From Bacteroidota bacterium (lineage in GTDB: Bacteria > Bacteroidota > Ignavibacteria > UBA10030 > SZUA-254), in assembly GCA_004322375.1 (NCBI GenBank), contig SCUC01000385.1, positions 1-8,299 of the forward strand: 8,299 nucleotides of DNA, written 5' to 3'. Shown here piece after piece: positions 1 to 5,575 of the stretch. The stretch's first letter is position 1; each line of letters begins with the position of its first letter. The notes below the pieces were generated by a model. The model was given only the letters and a program-made list of their open reading frames with translations, did no database searches and was not told the DNA's origin. Both the position numbers and the translations under genes were made by a program.

Positions 1-33
1 CGAGCGATGCTTGAATGGCTTGACAATCATTAA
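1..33 (+). CDS. possible 3' end of an upstream gene (partial)
   Basis: The first frame of the window reads ten sense codons (RAMLEWLDNH) and then TAA at 31-33. The composition is protein-like, and the other two forward frames are either stopped at once or run through the hairpin further on. Too little is present to name a family. This could equally be chance. Confidence 0.25.
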   Translation, partial: RAMLEWLDNH

Positions 34-154
34 TGAATATGAATACTACATTATTTTTCATAGTTCGAAAGGTGTAGTCCATTTTTCATCCTATTGGGTG
101 ATTGATTCTTGTATCAAATTTGTCGTATCTTCTTTTATCATGAAAGCTGTTAGT

Positions 155-185
155 GGATGTCCCGCATTAGGGAAGCGGGGCATCC
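155..185. terminator. strong hairpin, probable (bidirectional) terminator
   Basis: The arms GGATGTCCCGC (155-165) and GCGGGGCATCC (175-185) pair over 11 bp with one G-T wobble around a 9-nt loop. On the + strand it is followed by GTATTTCT, which is only a weak T tract, so it may act as a weak intrinsic terminator or an mRNA-stabilising stem. It lies in the gene-free stretch 34-221, between the end of a possible upstream gene and the 222 gene. Nothing else is clear there except a TTGACA box at 20-25. Confidence 0.5.
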
Positions 186-221
186 GTATTTCTAGCTTCT
201 GATTATTTAGAGAAAGTTACA

Positions 222-434
222 ATGGTTAATAATACGAATCAATCACTTCAGAAATCAGATGCAGTATTCCTCGGCTGGCAAAAACATCCGAACGGAACAC
301 TCATACCGCTTTATACGATCATCGCAACGGACCATCCTTCGTACGGTTCTACCGTTAGCGAGAACACTCTGCGTAACTTTAATTTACAGGTTCCGCAGGC
401 TTCGCTTCCCATTGAGTCCGTAAAAAAGTTTTGA
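222..434 (+). CDS. small conserved-looking protein of unknown function (70 aa)
   Basis: A 70-residue soluble protein with no signal peptide, membrane segment or Cys residues. The middle is the structured part: VFLGWQ at residues 15-20, then PLYTII at 29-34, then HPSYGSTVSENTLRNFNLQVP at about 38-58, written here as one continuous core with key residues H38, P39, G42, S43, T44, L50 and P58. It resembles small uncharacterised proteins I have seen in environmental bacteria with a 'HP-GSTV-TLR-LNLQ-P' core, but I cannot name a family. The start is ATG 222, preceded by AGAGAAAG (209-216) at 5 nt. It sits downstream of the 155-185 hairpin and about 130 nt upstream of the eRF1-like gene, so it may have its own promoter. 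No function is claimed. Confidence 0.65.
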   Translation: MVNNTNQSLQKSDAVFLGWQKHPNGTLIPLYTIIATDHPSYGSTVSENTLRNFNLQVPQASLPIESVKKF

Positions 435-563
435 TTCTTACAAAATATTTACAATGTCACGTTCGTTGAAATACTCCAGAAACCGGGACTTCAAGTAATG
501 GCATTTGCTTTTTTAAAAGGATGCCGTAACCTCGAATAAATCTAACAAATAAGAGAAATAATT

Positions 564-965
564 ATGAAGAATAACGTTGGCGTATGGATAGACCGTAGAA
601 AAGCTATAGTAGTACATGTAACAGATGATGTGGAGGAAATTCATTCCATAGTTGCCAAAAATAGAAACCAGGTTCATTCTTCAGGAGGAGAACAGAAAAA
701 GCAACAAGATTTCCGGTTTAACAACCATCTCAAGGAGTACTATTCTACCGTCGCATCATTTCTTCATCGAGCAGATTCAATTCTTATTCTTGGTCCGGAC
801 AAGGCAAAAACCGAACTCAAAACAAGTCTTGAGTGCGAAGATTTAGGCGCTCGAATTGCCGGAATAGAAACGACAGACAAGATGACTGACTACCAGATTG
901 CGATGAAAGTGCTGAAACACTTTCTGAATCCGCCTAAGACAATTCGCCACAGTAACAAAACCTAA
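564..965 (+). CDS. short eRF1-like (baeRF-type) / translational machinery-like protein
   Basis: A 133-residue protein with the pattern of the bacterial archaeo-eukaryotic release-factor-like family. An N-terminal strand carries GVWIDRRKAIVV (residues 6-17), followed by a variable basic/Gln linker with SSGG (39-42). A Lys/Tyr helix (HLKEYYSTVASFL, 55-67) leads into the nucleotide-fold-like strand and turn SILILGPDKAKTEL (72-85), and the protein ends in IAGIETTDKMTDYQIAMKVLKHF (98-120; key residues G100, E102, D105, M107, T108 and Q111). Family members are thought to act at the ribosome under stress, but this short form has no demonstrated role and lacks a recognisable GGQ. The start is ATG 564 with AAGAGAA at 551-557. 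Between the previous gene and this one (435-563) I see only a weak imperfect hairpin at 500-525. Annotation pipelines may call it 'host attachment protein' or hypothetical. Confidence 0.6.
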   Translation: MKNNVGVWIDRRKAIVVHVTDDVEEIHSIVAKNRNQVHSSGGEQKKQQDFRFNNHLKEYYSTVASFLHRADSILILGPDKAKTELKTSLECEDLGARIAGIETTDKMTDYQIAMKVLKHFLNPPKTIRHSNKT

Positions 966-971
966 AATTAT

Positions 972-987
972 CCAAAAATATTTTTGG
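972..987. promoter_or_regulatory. perfect 16-bp palindrome upstream of bfr, candidate operator
   Basis: CCAAAAATATTTTTGG is a perfect inverted repeat with no loop. It lies in the 45-nt gap between the eRF1-like stop codon and the bacterioferritin start. It is not a canonical Fur box. A dyad this exact just before an iron/oxidative-stress gene suggests a repressor site. The alternative is a chance AT-rich dyad or a weak terminator of the preceding gene. Confidence 0.4.
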
Positions 988-996
988 CTTACATAG

Positions 997-1003
997 AGAA
1001 GGA
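997..1003 (+). promoter_or_regulatory. Shine-Dalgarno site that sets the bfr start
   Basis: AGAAGGA ends 7 nt before TTG 1011. This picks TTG 1011 (reading LKGNEK, the usual bacterioferritin N-terminus MKGN-K) over the earlier in-frame TTG at 984. That earlier codon lies inside the palindrome and has no ribosome site. Confidence 0.6.
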
Positions 1004-1010
1004 AAACCCA

Positions 1011-1489
1011 TTGAAAGGGAATGAAAAATTAATCACAGTACTTAATCAACTATTGGCTGATGAACTTACAGCAATCAACCAGTATATGGTACATTCTGAA
1101 ATGTGTGAGAACTGGGGTATAACAAACTTCATACGGATATCAGAAAACAAGCAATGGATGAAATGCATCATGCTGAGTGGCTTATCGAAAGGATAATATT
1201 TCTTGAAGGACTGCTGACAGTCACCAAACTTCACACCATCAAAATAGGCAAGACAGTATCAGAAATGATCAACAACGATAGTAGCGATGAACTTGATGCA
1301 GTACGTTCATATAACGAAGCAATTAAACTTGCTCGTGAAGTTAAAGATCAGGGTACGGTTGACTTGCTTTCCAAGATATTGAAGATGGAAGAAGGGCACG
1401 TTGATTGGGCGGAAATACAATGTGTTCAGATCAAGCAAATTGGTATGGAAAACTATTTGGCTAATCAAACAGAGGGCGCGGTACAATAG
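1011..1489 (+). pseudogene. bfr: bacterioferritin, interrupted by a one-base deletion
   Basis: Bacterioferritin is a 24-subunit haem-containing iron store whose di-iron site oxidises Fe(II). The gene opens at TTG 1011 and reads well to Trp35-Gly36. It then needs a shift into the -1 frame inside GGGG (1114-1117), where TGG-GG-TAT should be TGG-GGN-TAT. After the shift the reading continues YNKLH...DEMHHAE to TAG 1487-1489. Joined, it gives 159 residues, against 158 in E. coli. All di-iron ligands are in place (E18, E51, H54, E94, E127, H130), and so is the haem-ligand Met52. The upstream frame continues only to TAA 1194-1196, making a useless 62-residue fragment. With every ligand intact on both sides of the lesion, this is either a very recent mutation or an undercalled G run (GGGGG to GGGG). 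It sits downstream of the eRF1-like gene and upstream of the secreted protein. Confidence 0.85.
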
Positions 1490-1535
1490 CTTGCCTTTGA
1501 AGTGAGGTAATCCCGATGACCGCCAAAGAGATGAC

Positions 1536-2744
1536 ATGTTTATTTCAATTATTATAAAACGTGTTCTTCTTTGTGTACTAGGATTCGTCAGCGTCAATGC
1601 ACAACTAAAAACTTCAATACTTATTCAGTCCAGGTGCGAGGATGAGAGAATAGATATCTCTATTGATAAATCTGTGTACTTTCCCGGTGATACGGTTCTT
1701 TTAGTCATTCAACGAAACGATACTGCGACAACGGCAACCTTTACTCCAATACTGCTTATCCAAGGAACAACATTAAAATCAATTGGACAACGCACATACG
1801 TAACTGTCATACCTCAAACCGTCACACCGGGATTATATCCGGTCAGCCTTAGAGTAACTGACTCTGAGGGGCGGCGATTTCAGTATGAAACAGATCGCGT
1901 TATAGCAGTGGAAGAATATCAAGACGTTGAAGAACTCAGTAGATACGTCAGCATTATTCCCGAAGTCGGCAGCAATAATATCCGGACAGCAGTTACACTG
2001 GATCGCGAGCAAGTTCGAAATCTTATGGTGAGGTTTCACCGCGATAGTATTCGGGTTCAAATGGGACCTCAATTTATTAGAATTACAACAACCGTACATT
2101 TGCGAGATGGTATAGCGGCGCCTTCGTACGAACGACGAGTGGTTACCTATCGAAGTCATGGAAACCCGTATAAAGATCGCGCAATGTTCATTCAGTATCG
2201 CACTGCCTACGGTGCATATGCTAATATCCGTCCGGAAGAACTTGAGCAAGTGTTGGTGCCGGTAGATTCACTGCCTGATTGGGCAATTCTTGGTATCCAT
2301 ATTGAGCAGGATTACACTATTAAAATAGGCGCAGTGGACCGCGCTAATGCCATCACACAATATTTTCGTGTCCGGGGTCCAACGTTTGAACCGGGATTTG
2401 CACTCGCCATCCCAAAAGTGTTATACGATACACGGGCGGACGATCCGATTGATTACGGAAACTTCAGCGCAATGGTACGTTTCTATTTTATAGATTCAAA
2501 ATCAGGGAATCGTTTTCCACTCAGCGCGGGGATAGGAATTTTTGGCGTTGATTCACCGGTTGATATTGGAATCGGTCGAGGCGGTTTTGCACTGTCAATG
2601 TTTCTGGATTTGGGAGAAATGGCGCGAATAGTCAACATTCAGCTTACCAATAAAATAAATGTTGGGCTGGAATTAGCTCCATTTTTTTCTATTGAAAAAA
2701 AAGGACGATTATTACTTGTTGCACAAGCAGGCTTTTCATTTTGA
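1536..2744 (+). CDS. secreted or outer-membrane protein with N-terminal Ig/MG2-like domain
   Basis: A 402-residue exported protein. Residues 1-22 are a signal peptide (hydrophobic core after K8-R9, likely cut at NA|QL). Residues of about 38-125 look like an Ig or macroglobulin MG2-type beta domain: D-KSVYFPGDTV at 44-54, then an extended TYVTVIPQTVTPGLYPVSLRV stretch near 87-107. The central 130-275 part is mixed and charged, and I do not recognise it. From about 276 to the end the chain is beta-rich, with alternating hydrophobic/Gly segments (GFALAIPKVL, SAGIGIFGV, NVGLELAPFFSI) and a terminal ...AQAGFSF. That pattern suits a small outer-membrane barrel or a surface-anchored end. The start is ATG 1536 with AAAGAG 5 nt upstream. 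The family is unknown. Its place among cytoplasmic stress genes is unexplained, and a role in envelope stress is only a guess. Confidence 0.75.
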   Translation: MFISIIIKRVLLCVLGFVSVNAQLKTSILIQSRCEDERIDISIDKSVYFPGDTVLLVIQRNDTATTATFTPILLIQGTTLKSIGQRTYVTVIPQTVTPGLYPVSLRVTDSEGRRFQYETDRVIAVEEYQDVEELSRYVSIIPEVGSNNIRTAVTLDREQVRNLMVRFHRDSIRVQMGPQFIRITTTVHLRDGIAAPSYERRVVTYRSHGNPYKDRAMFIQYRTAYGAYANIRPEELEQVLVPVDSLPDWAILGIHIEQDYTIKIGAVDRANAITQYFRVRGPTFEPGFALAIPKVLYDTRADDPIDYGNFSAMVRFYFIDSKSGNRFPLSAGIGIFGVDSPVDIGIGRGGFALSMFLDLGEMARIVNIQLTNKINVGLELAPFFSIEKKGRLLLVAQAGFSF

Positions 2745-2749
2745 ATACT

Positions 2750-2839
2750 ATGAACAATCGACTTGGAATGATAAAAGCTCTCAAGGAATTTTTTAAGTTG
2801 ATAGTTAATAACCTTCTTAAACAGATTACGAAATATTGA
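2750..2839 (+). CDS. possible 29-aa amphipathic peptide
   Basis: ATG 2750 to TGA 2837-2839 encodes a short peptide in which hydrophobic and Lys/Asn residues alternate with helix-like spacing (MIKALKEFFKLIVNNLLKQI from residue 7). No ribosome site is visible. It lies in the 123-nt gap between the secreted protein and grpE. It may be chance. If translated, it would be a membrane-binding helix. The rest of the gap holds no other clear signal. Confidence 0.2.
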   Translation: MNNRLGMIKALKEFFKLIVNNLLKQITKY

Positions 2840-2867
2840 ATGGTTGACAAAACAAGAAAGGTGTATA

Positions 2868-3365
2868 ATGGAAATACTATCTTATGAGAACGAACAAAGA
2901 CTGCTTCCTTCGGGTGATGTAGGAGTAGAAAATGAAAGATTACGGGAGAATTTGCAAAAAGCGTATGACCAGAACTTGCGTATCCTTGCAGACTTTCAGA
3001 ATTATCGTACTCGTGTCGAAAGAGATAGGAATAAACTTGCCGAGGACGGTAAGCGCGAATTCTTTCTTCCTCTCTTAGAAATTATTGACGATATGGAGAA
3101 AGCATTGGAGTGGACAAGTAACGAAGATACACCTCTAGTGCAAGGGGTGCGAATCATCCATCACAAATTCCTTGTGTTGCTGAAAACGCATAGCATTCAC
3201 CCTTTCGAAAGTGTCGGTATGTCATTTAGCCATGATTTGCATGAAGCTGTGGAAATGGCGAAACAGGATAGTATTCTACCGGGAACCATTGTTGATGAAC
3301 TGCGTCGTGGCTATCTCTGGAAGAACAAATTACTTCGGGCGGCGCAAGTGCGGGTAGCCGGATGA
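2868..3365 (+). CDS. grpE: GrpE, nucleotide exchange factor of DnaK
   Basis: GrpE releases ADP from DnaK and resets the chaperone cycle in the cytoplasm. The 165-residue product has the family order. It starts with a short N-terminus and a long Glu/Arg-rich coiled coil (about residues 21-60) carrying the signature R-LADFQNYRTRVERDR. A four-helix segment with PLLEIIDDMEKALE follows. The C-terminal beta domain contains HPFESVGMSFSHDLHEAV, LPGTIVDELRRGY and the closing LLRAAQVRV. The acidic N-terminal tail of many GrpEs is nearly absent. ATG 2868 is preferred because AGAAAGG (2855-2861) lies 6 nt upstream. The in-frame TTG 2844 lacks a site. There is no dnaK in the window. A J-protein gene lies downstream, but beyond a dnaJ fossil and an AI-2E gene. 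No CIRCE operator is seen. Confidence 0.9.
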   Translation: MEILSYENEQRLLPSGDVGVENERLRENLQKAYDQNLRILADFQNYRTRVERDRNKLAEDGKREFFLPLLEIIDDMEKALEWTSNEDTPLVQGVRIIHHKFLVLLKTHSIHPFESVGMSFSHDLHEAVEMAKQDSILPGTIVDELRRGYLWKNKLLRAAQVRVAG

Positions 3366-3443
3366 TAACTATCGTGGGTGCGTGGGTGAGTTCGAGGATG
3401 ACTCTGGAACGGTGACACCATGATATATAAAGATTACTACAAG
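3354..3443 (+). repeat. direct repeat copy 1: grpE-end/spacer/dnaJ-start junction
   Basis: This stretch covers the last grpE codons and TGA, a 54-nt spacer and eight codons MIYKDYYK. It aligns throughout with 4583-4667. By hand I count 10/12 matches at the grpE end, about 32/49 in the spacer (one 5-nt gap, near GTGGGTGCGTGGGTG), and 20/24 in the coding start. The copies flank the first AI-2E gene. Confidence 0.7.
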
Positions 3444-3506
3444 GCTGAAGGGACAAGAGGAATGTTGTTTGGTTTTGGGAGGAGAAATAAAAGTTATTAT
3501 GACTGA
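3420..3506 (+). pseudogene. shrunken dnaJ/cbpA fossil (28 codons)
   Basis: ATG 3420 opens MIYKDYYK, identical to the start of the J-protein at 4644. The next residues, AEGTRGMLFGFGRRN, still match pieces of that protein's later part: EG (4982-4987), GM-FG (5003-5017) and GRRN (5039-5050). The J domain with HPD and most of the Gly/Phe linker are missing between the blocks. At the base level GGAATGTTGTTTGG against GGAATGTTCTTTGG differs at one of 14, and the four GRRN codons differ only synonymously. The simplest reading is a second dnaJ reduced by internal deletions. Its TGA (3504-3506) falls just inside the AI-2E gene, whose ribosome site and start lie in fossil sequence. If still translated it could couple to that gene. 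Confidence 0.6.
3477..3485 (+). promoter_or_regulatory. purine-rich ribosome site of the AI-2E gene
   Basis: GGGAGGAGA is the only strong Shine-Dalgarno match before ATG 3499, though the gap (13 nt) is long. The same bases are the GRR codons of the dnaJ fossil. An alternative pair is AGAGGA (3456-3461) with TTG 3469, spacing 7, which would add ten residues to the AI-2E protein. Confidence 0.45.
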
Positions 3507-4566
3507 GCAAAGTAATTCTCATCATGGAACTCGTTTTCTTGTTATCGTAGCCGCACTCGTGATTATCATCTTCGGTATCAATCAAGCACAGTCGGTGGTT
3601 GCAATGTTCCTTTTCTCTGTTTTCCTAGCACTCATCGCAACGTCGCCGGTCCTCTGGATGGAACGGAAAGGTGTTCCTACTTTTATAGCGGTGATTATCG
3701 TTATGGTAAGCATCATTATTTTTCTGTTGATGATCGGGGGTGGGGTGGGCGCCTCCCTCAGTGCTTTTTCAGATGCGTTGCCTTTCTATCAGCAACGCTT
3801 GCAAGAAGAAGTCTTAGCGCTCAAGCCCTTGTTAGCAAGTAAGAATATTATCGTCACGGATAAGGTTTTGCTTGAATACTTCAATCCGGGACCGGTGATG
3901 GGTATTGTTGTTGGTTTGCTCGCAGAGATGGGAACGGCTCTTTCCAATATTCTCATCATACTTCTCACCGTAACCTTCTTGTTGCTTGAAGCCTCGAGCT
4001 TTCCAATCAAACTCCGTGCTTTGCTCGGCAATCCCAAGCAAGTATTTCCTCAGTTCATTGATTTTGTCAATGATATCAAACGTTATATGTTCATCAAAAT
4101 GTTGATCAATCTGACATCGGGAACTCTGATTACAATATGGCTGTACGTTCTCGGAGTAGATTTTCCGGTTATGTGGGGATTTCTGACATTTCTCCTTCTC
4201 TTTATACCAAATGTAGGTTCAGTTATCGCCGCCATTCCCGCCGTTCTTCTTGCGCTTATTCAACTCGGAGTAGGGTCTGCCGCACTTACAGCCGCGGGAT
4301 ATTTTGTAATAGGTACGATACTCGGTAACATAATAGAACCAAGGATCATGGGACGACGACTTGGTATATCAACATTCATTGTTTTCCTCTCTGTAATTTT
4401 TTGGGGAAGTCTGCTCGGTCCGATGGGCGTAATTCTCTGCATACCTTTAACCTTAACCTTGAAGTTTGTCTTTGAGTGTAACAAAAGCACACTGTGGATA
4501 GCGATGCCATTCAGTTCGAAAAACTCCACGAAGGATTTTCCACCAATCTCGAAAGGCAATAAATAA
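3499..4566 (+). CDS. AI-2E/PerM family membrane transporter
   Basis: A 355-residue integral membrane protein of the AI-2E (PerM/YdiK/TqsA) family. These are exporter-like proteins with differing or unknown substrates, including autoinducer-2 and Na+/H+ exchange in different members. Visible layout: two N-terminal membrane helices (about 12-28 and 32-52), a helix at 62-85, an amphipathic soluble loop (about 90-130), then helices at 148-163 and 203-220. The conserved C-terminal half follows, with FIPNVGSVIAAIPAVL (235-250), NIIEPRIMGRRLGIS (277-291) and FWGSLLGPMGVILCIPLT (301-318). The tail ending WIAMPFSS is typical of the family. ATG 3499 is chosen; TTG 3469 is possible. The gene is wedged between two copies of the grpE-dnaJ junction, so it splits a chaperone pair that would normally be adjacent. 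The substrate cannot be told from sequence. Confidence 0.88.
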   Translation: MTEQSNSHHGTRFLVIVAALVIIIFGINQAQSVVAMFLFSVFLALIATSPVLWMERKGVPTFIAVIIVMVSIIIFLLMIGGGVGASLSAFSDALPFYQQRLQEEVLALKPLLASKNIIVTDKVLLEYFNPGPVMGIVVGLLAEMGTALSNILIILLTVTFLLLEASSFPIKLRALLGNPKQVFPQFIDFVNDIKRYMFIKMLINLTSGTLITIWLYVLGVDFPVMWGFLTFLLLFIPNVGSVIAAIPAVLLALIQLGVGSAALTAAGYFVIGTILGNIIEPRIMGRRLGISTFIVFLSVIFWGSLLGPMGVILCIPLTLTLKFVFECNKSTLWIAMPFSSKNSTKDFPPISKGNK

Positions 4567-4582
4567 TGCTGTACAAGAATTA

Positions 4583-4667
4583 GTTGGCGGATGATCAATA
4601 TCCTGTGTGATAGCGTCGGGAATGAGTGCGGAACGTTGAGACTATGATTTACAAAGATTACTATAAA
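4583..4667 (+). repeat. direct repeat copy 2: grpE-like end/spacer/dnaJ-start junction
   Basis: This is the second copy of the 3354-3443 segment. It contains a TGA (4592-4594) preceded by GTTGGCGGA, matching the GTAGCCGGA that ends grpE. In that frame 4568-4591 reads AVQELVGG, which could be the last remnant of a second grpE (tentative). A 49-nt spacer then leads to ATG 4644 of the intact-start J-protein. The four base differences over the eight shared dnaJ codons are all synonymous. Confidence 0.65.
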
Positions 4668-5575
4668 GACCTTGGCATTGGTACAACAGCGACGCCTGAG
4701 GAGATAAAAAAGGCGTATCGAAGACTTGCCAATAAATATCATCCTGACAAAGCGAAAGTAGATAAAACGGCAGAAGAAAAATTCAAGGACATCAATGAGG
4801 CAAACGAAGTCCTAAGCGATCCGGAGAAACGAAAAAAGTACGATCAGTTTGGCGCGGAGTGGAAACACTATGAAGAAGCAGGAGCGCAACCGCAGGTTTT
4901 GATTGGTCGAAGTATGCAAGCGGCAGTGACAGGGCAACGCATAGGACAAGTACTCAATCACCCGATACGATGTTTACGGACGAAGGTGTCAACGATCTTT
5001 TTGGAATGTTCTTTGGACAACAGAGTGGACAACGGAGAGGAAGACGGAACGCAGTTATTAAAGGCGAGGATTTTGAAACAGAGACAACCCTCTCACTTGA
5101 TGAAGCATTTCACGGAACGACGCGGCTTATTCAATTGAAAGGTCAAACGATTAAGGTGACGATTAAACCCGGTGTCACGGACTTACAAATGTTGAGGATT
5201 GCAGGCAAAGGAGGAGTCGGAGTAAACGGCGGTCCGAACGGTGACCTCTACCTCACTATAAAGATTGCACCTCATCAGGAATTTCAACGTATTGGAAACG
5301 ATCTTCATCGTAAACTTTATGTTGAACTGTACACTGCGCTCCTTGGAGGAAAAACTCATGTCAAAACGTTGAGTGACAACATCACAGTCAACATTCCTAA
5401 AGGAACACAAAACGGGAAAGAACTCAGACTTCGTGGACTTGGTATGCCGGTCTATGCAAAAAAAAATGAATTTGGAAAACTTTTTGTAAAAATTGAGATC
5501 GTGCTACCGGAGAAACTCAACGAAGAGGAAATAGACTTGTTCAGAAAATTAGCAGAATTAAGGGGAGCAAAATGA
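4644..5575 (+). pseudogene. cbpA: CbpA-type class B J-protein (DnaJ family), interrupted by a one-base deletion
   Basis: A J-protein delivers unfolded clients to DnaK and triggers its ATPase. The J domain spans residues 1-70, with DYYKDLGI at the start, HPD at 33-35 and KRKKYDQFG at the end. The CbpA-like EWKHYEEAG follows. After Gln84 the frame breaks: CAG-GT-TTT-GAT-TGG (from 4893) lacks one G for CAG-GGT-TTT-GAT-TGG. The -1 frame then gives GFDWSKY, as in CbpA, a Gly/Arg linker (LFGMFFGQQSGQRRGRR), and both C-terminal substrate-binding domains, with NGDLYLTIKIAPHQEF and IPKGTQNGKELRLRGLGMP. The joined protein is 310 residues, near the 306 of E. coli CbpA. There are no CXXCXGXG zinc motifs, hence class B. 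Unshifted, the frame runs to TGA 5136-5138 and loses both substrate domains. ATG 4644 is preferred to GTG 4626. It overlaps the next gene by ATGA. Confidence 0.85.

Noticed and set aside
11..202. 63-codon forward frame from TTG 11
   Set aside because: It reads through the 155-185 hairpin, has no ribosome site and has no protein-like pattern.
500..525. Imperfect hairpin GGCAT...CTTTT/AAAAG...ATGCC between the 222 and 564 genes
   Set aside because: Broken by an asymmetric bulge, with a 2-nt loop and no T tract after it; too weak to call a terminator or riboswitch.
984..1010. Upstream TTG start adding nine residues to bacterioferritin
   Set aside because: It lies inside the CCAAAAATATTTTTGG dyad, has no ribosome site, and bacterioferritins begin at MKGN-like sequence, here TTG 1011.
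1833..2249. 138-codon reverse-strand frame inside the secreted-protein gene
   Set aside because: It is antisense to a gene with clear signal peptide and beta pattern. The antisense product has no recognisable domain.
2844..2869. TTGACA ... TATAAT resembling a perfect sigma-70 promoter before grpE
   Set aside because: The spacer is 14 nt, too short for a normal promoter, and TATAAT overlaps the grpE ATG, so transcripts would lack the start. Chance match around the ribosome site.
4260..4742. 160-codon reverse-strand frame across the AI-2E end and dnaJ start
   Set aside because: It is antisense to conserved AI-2E and J-domain motifs, with no domain or ribosome site of its own.
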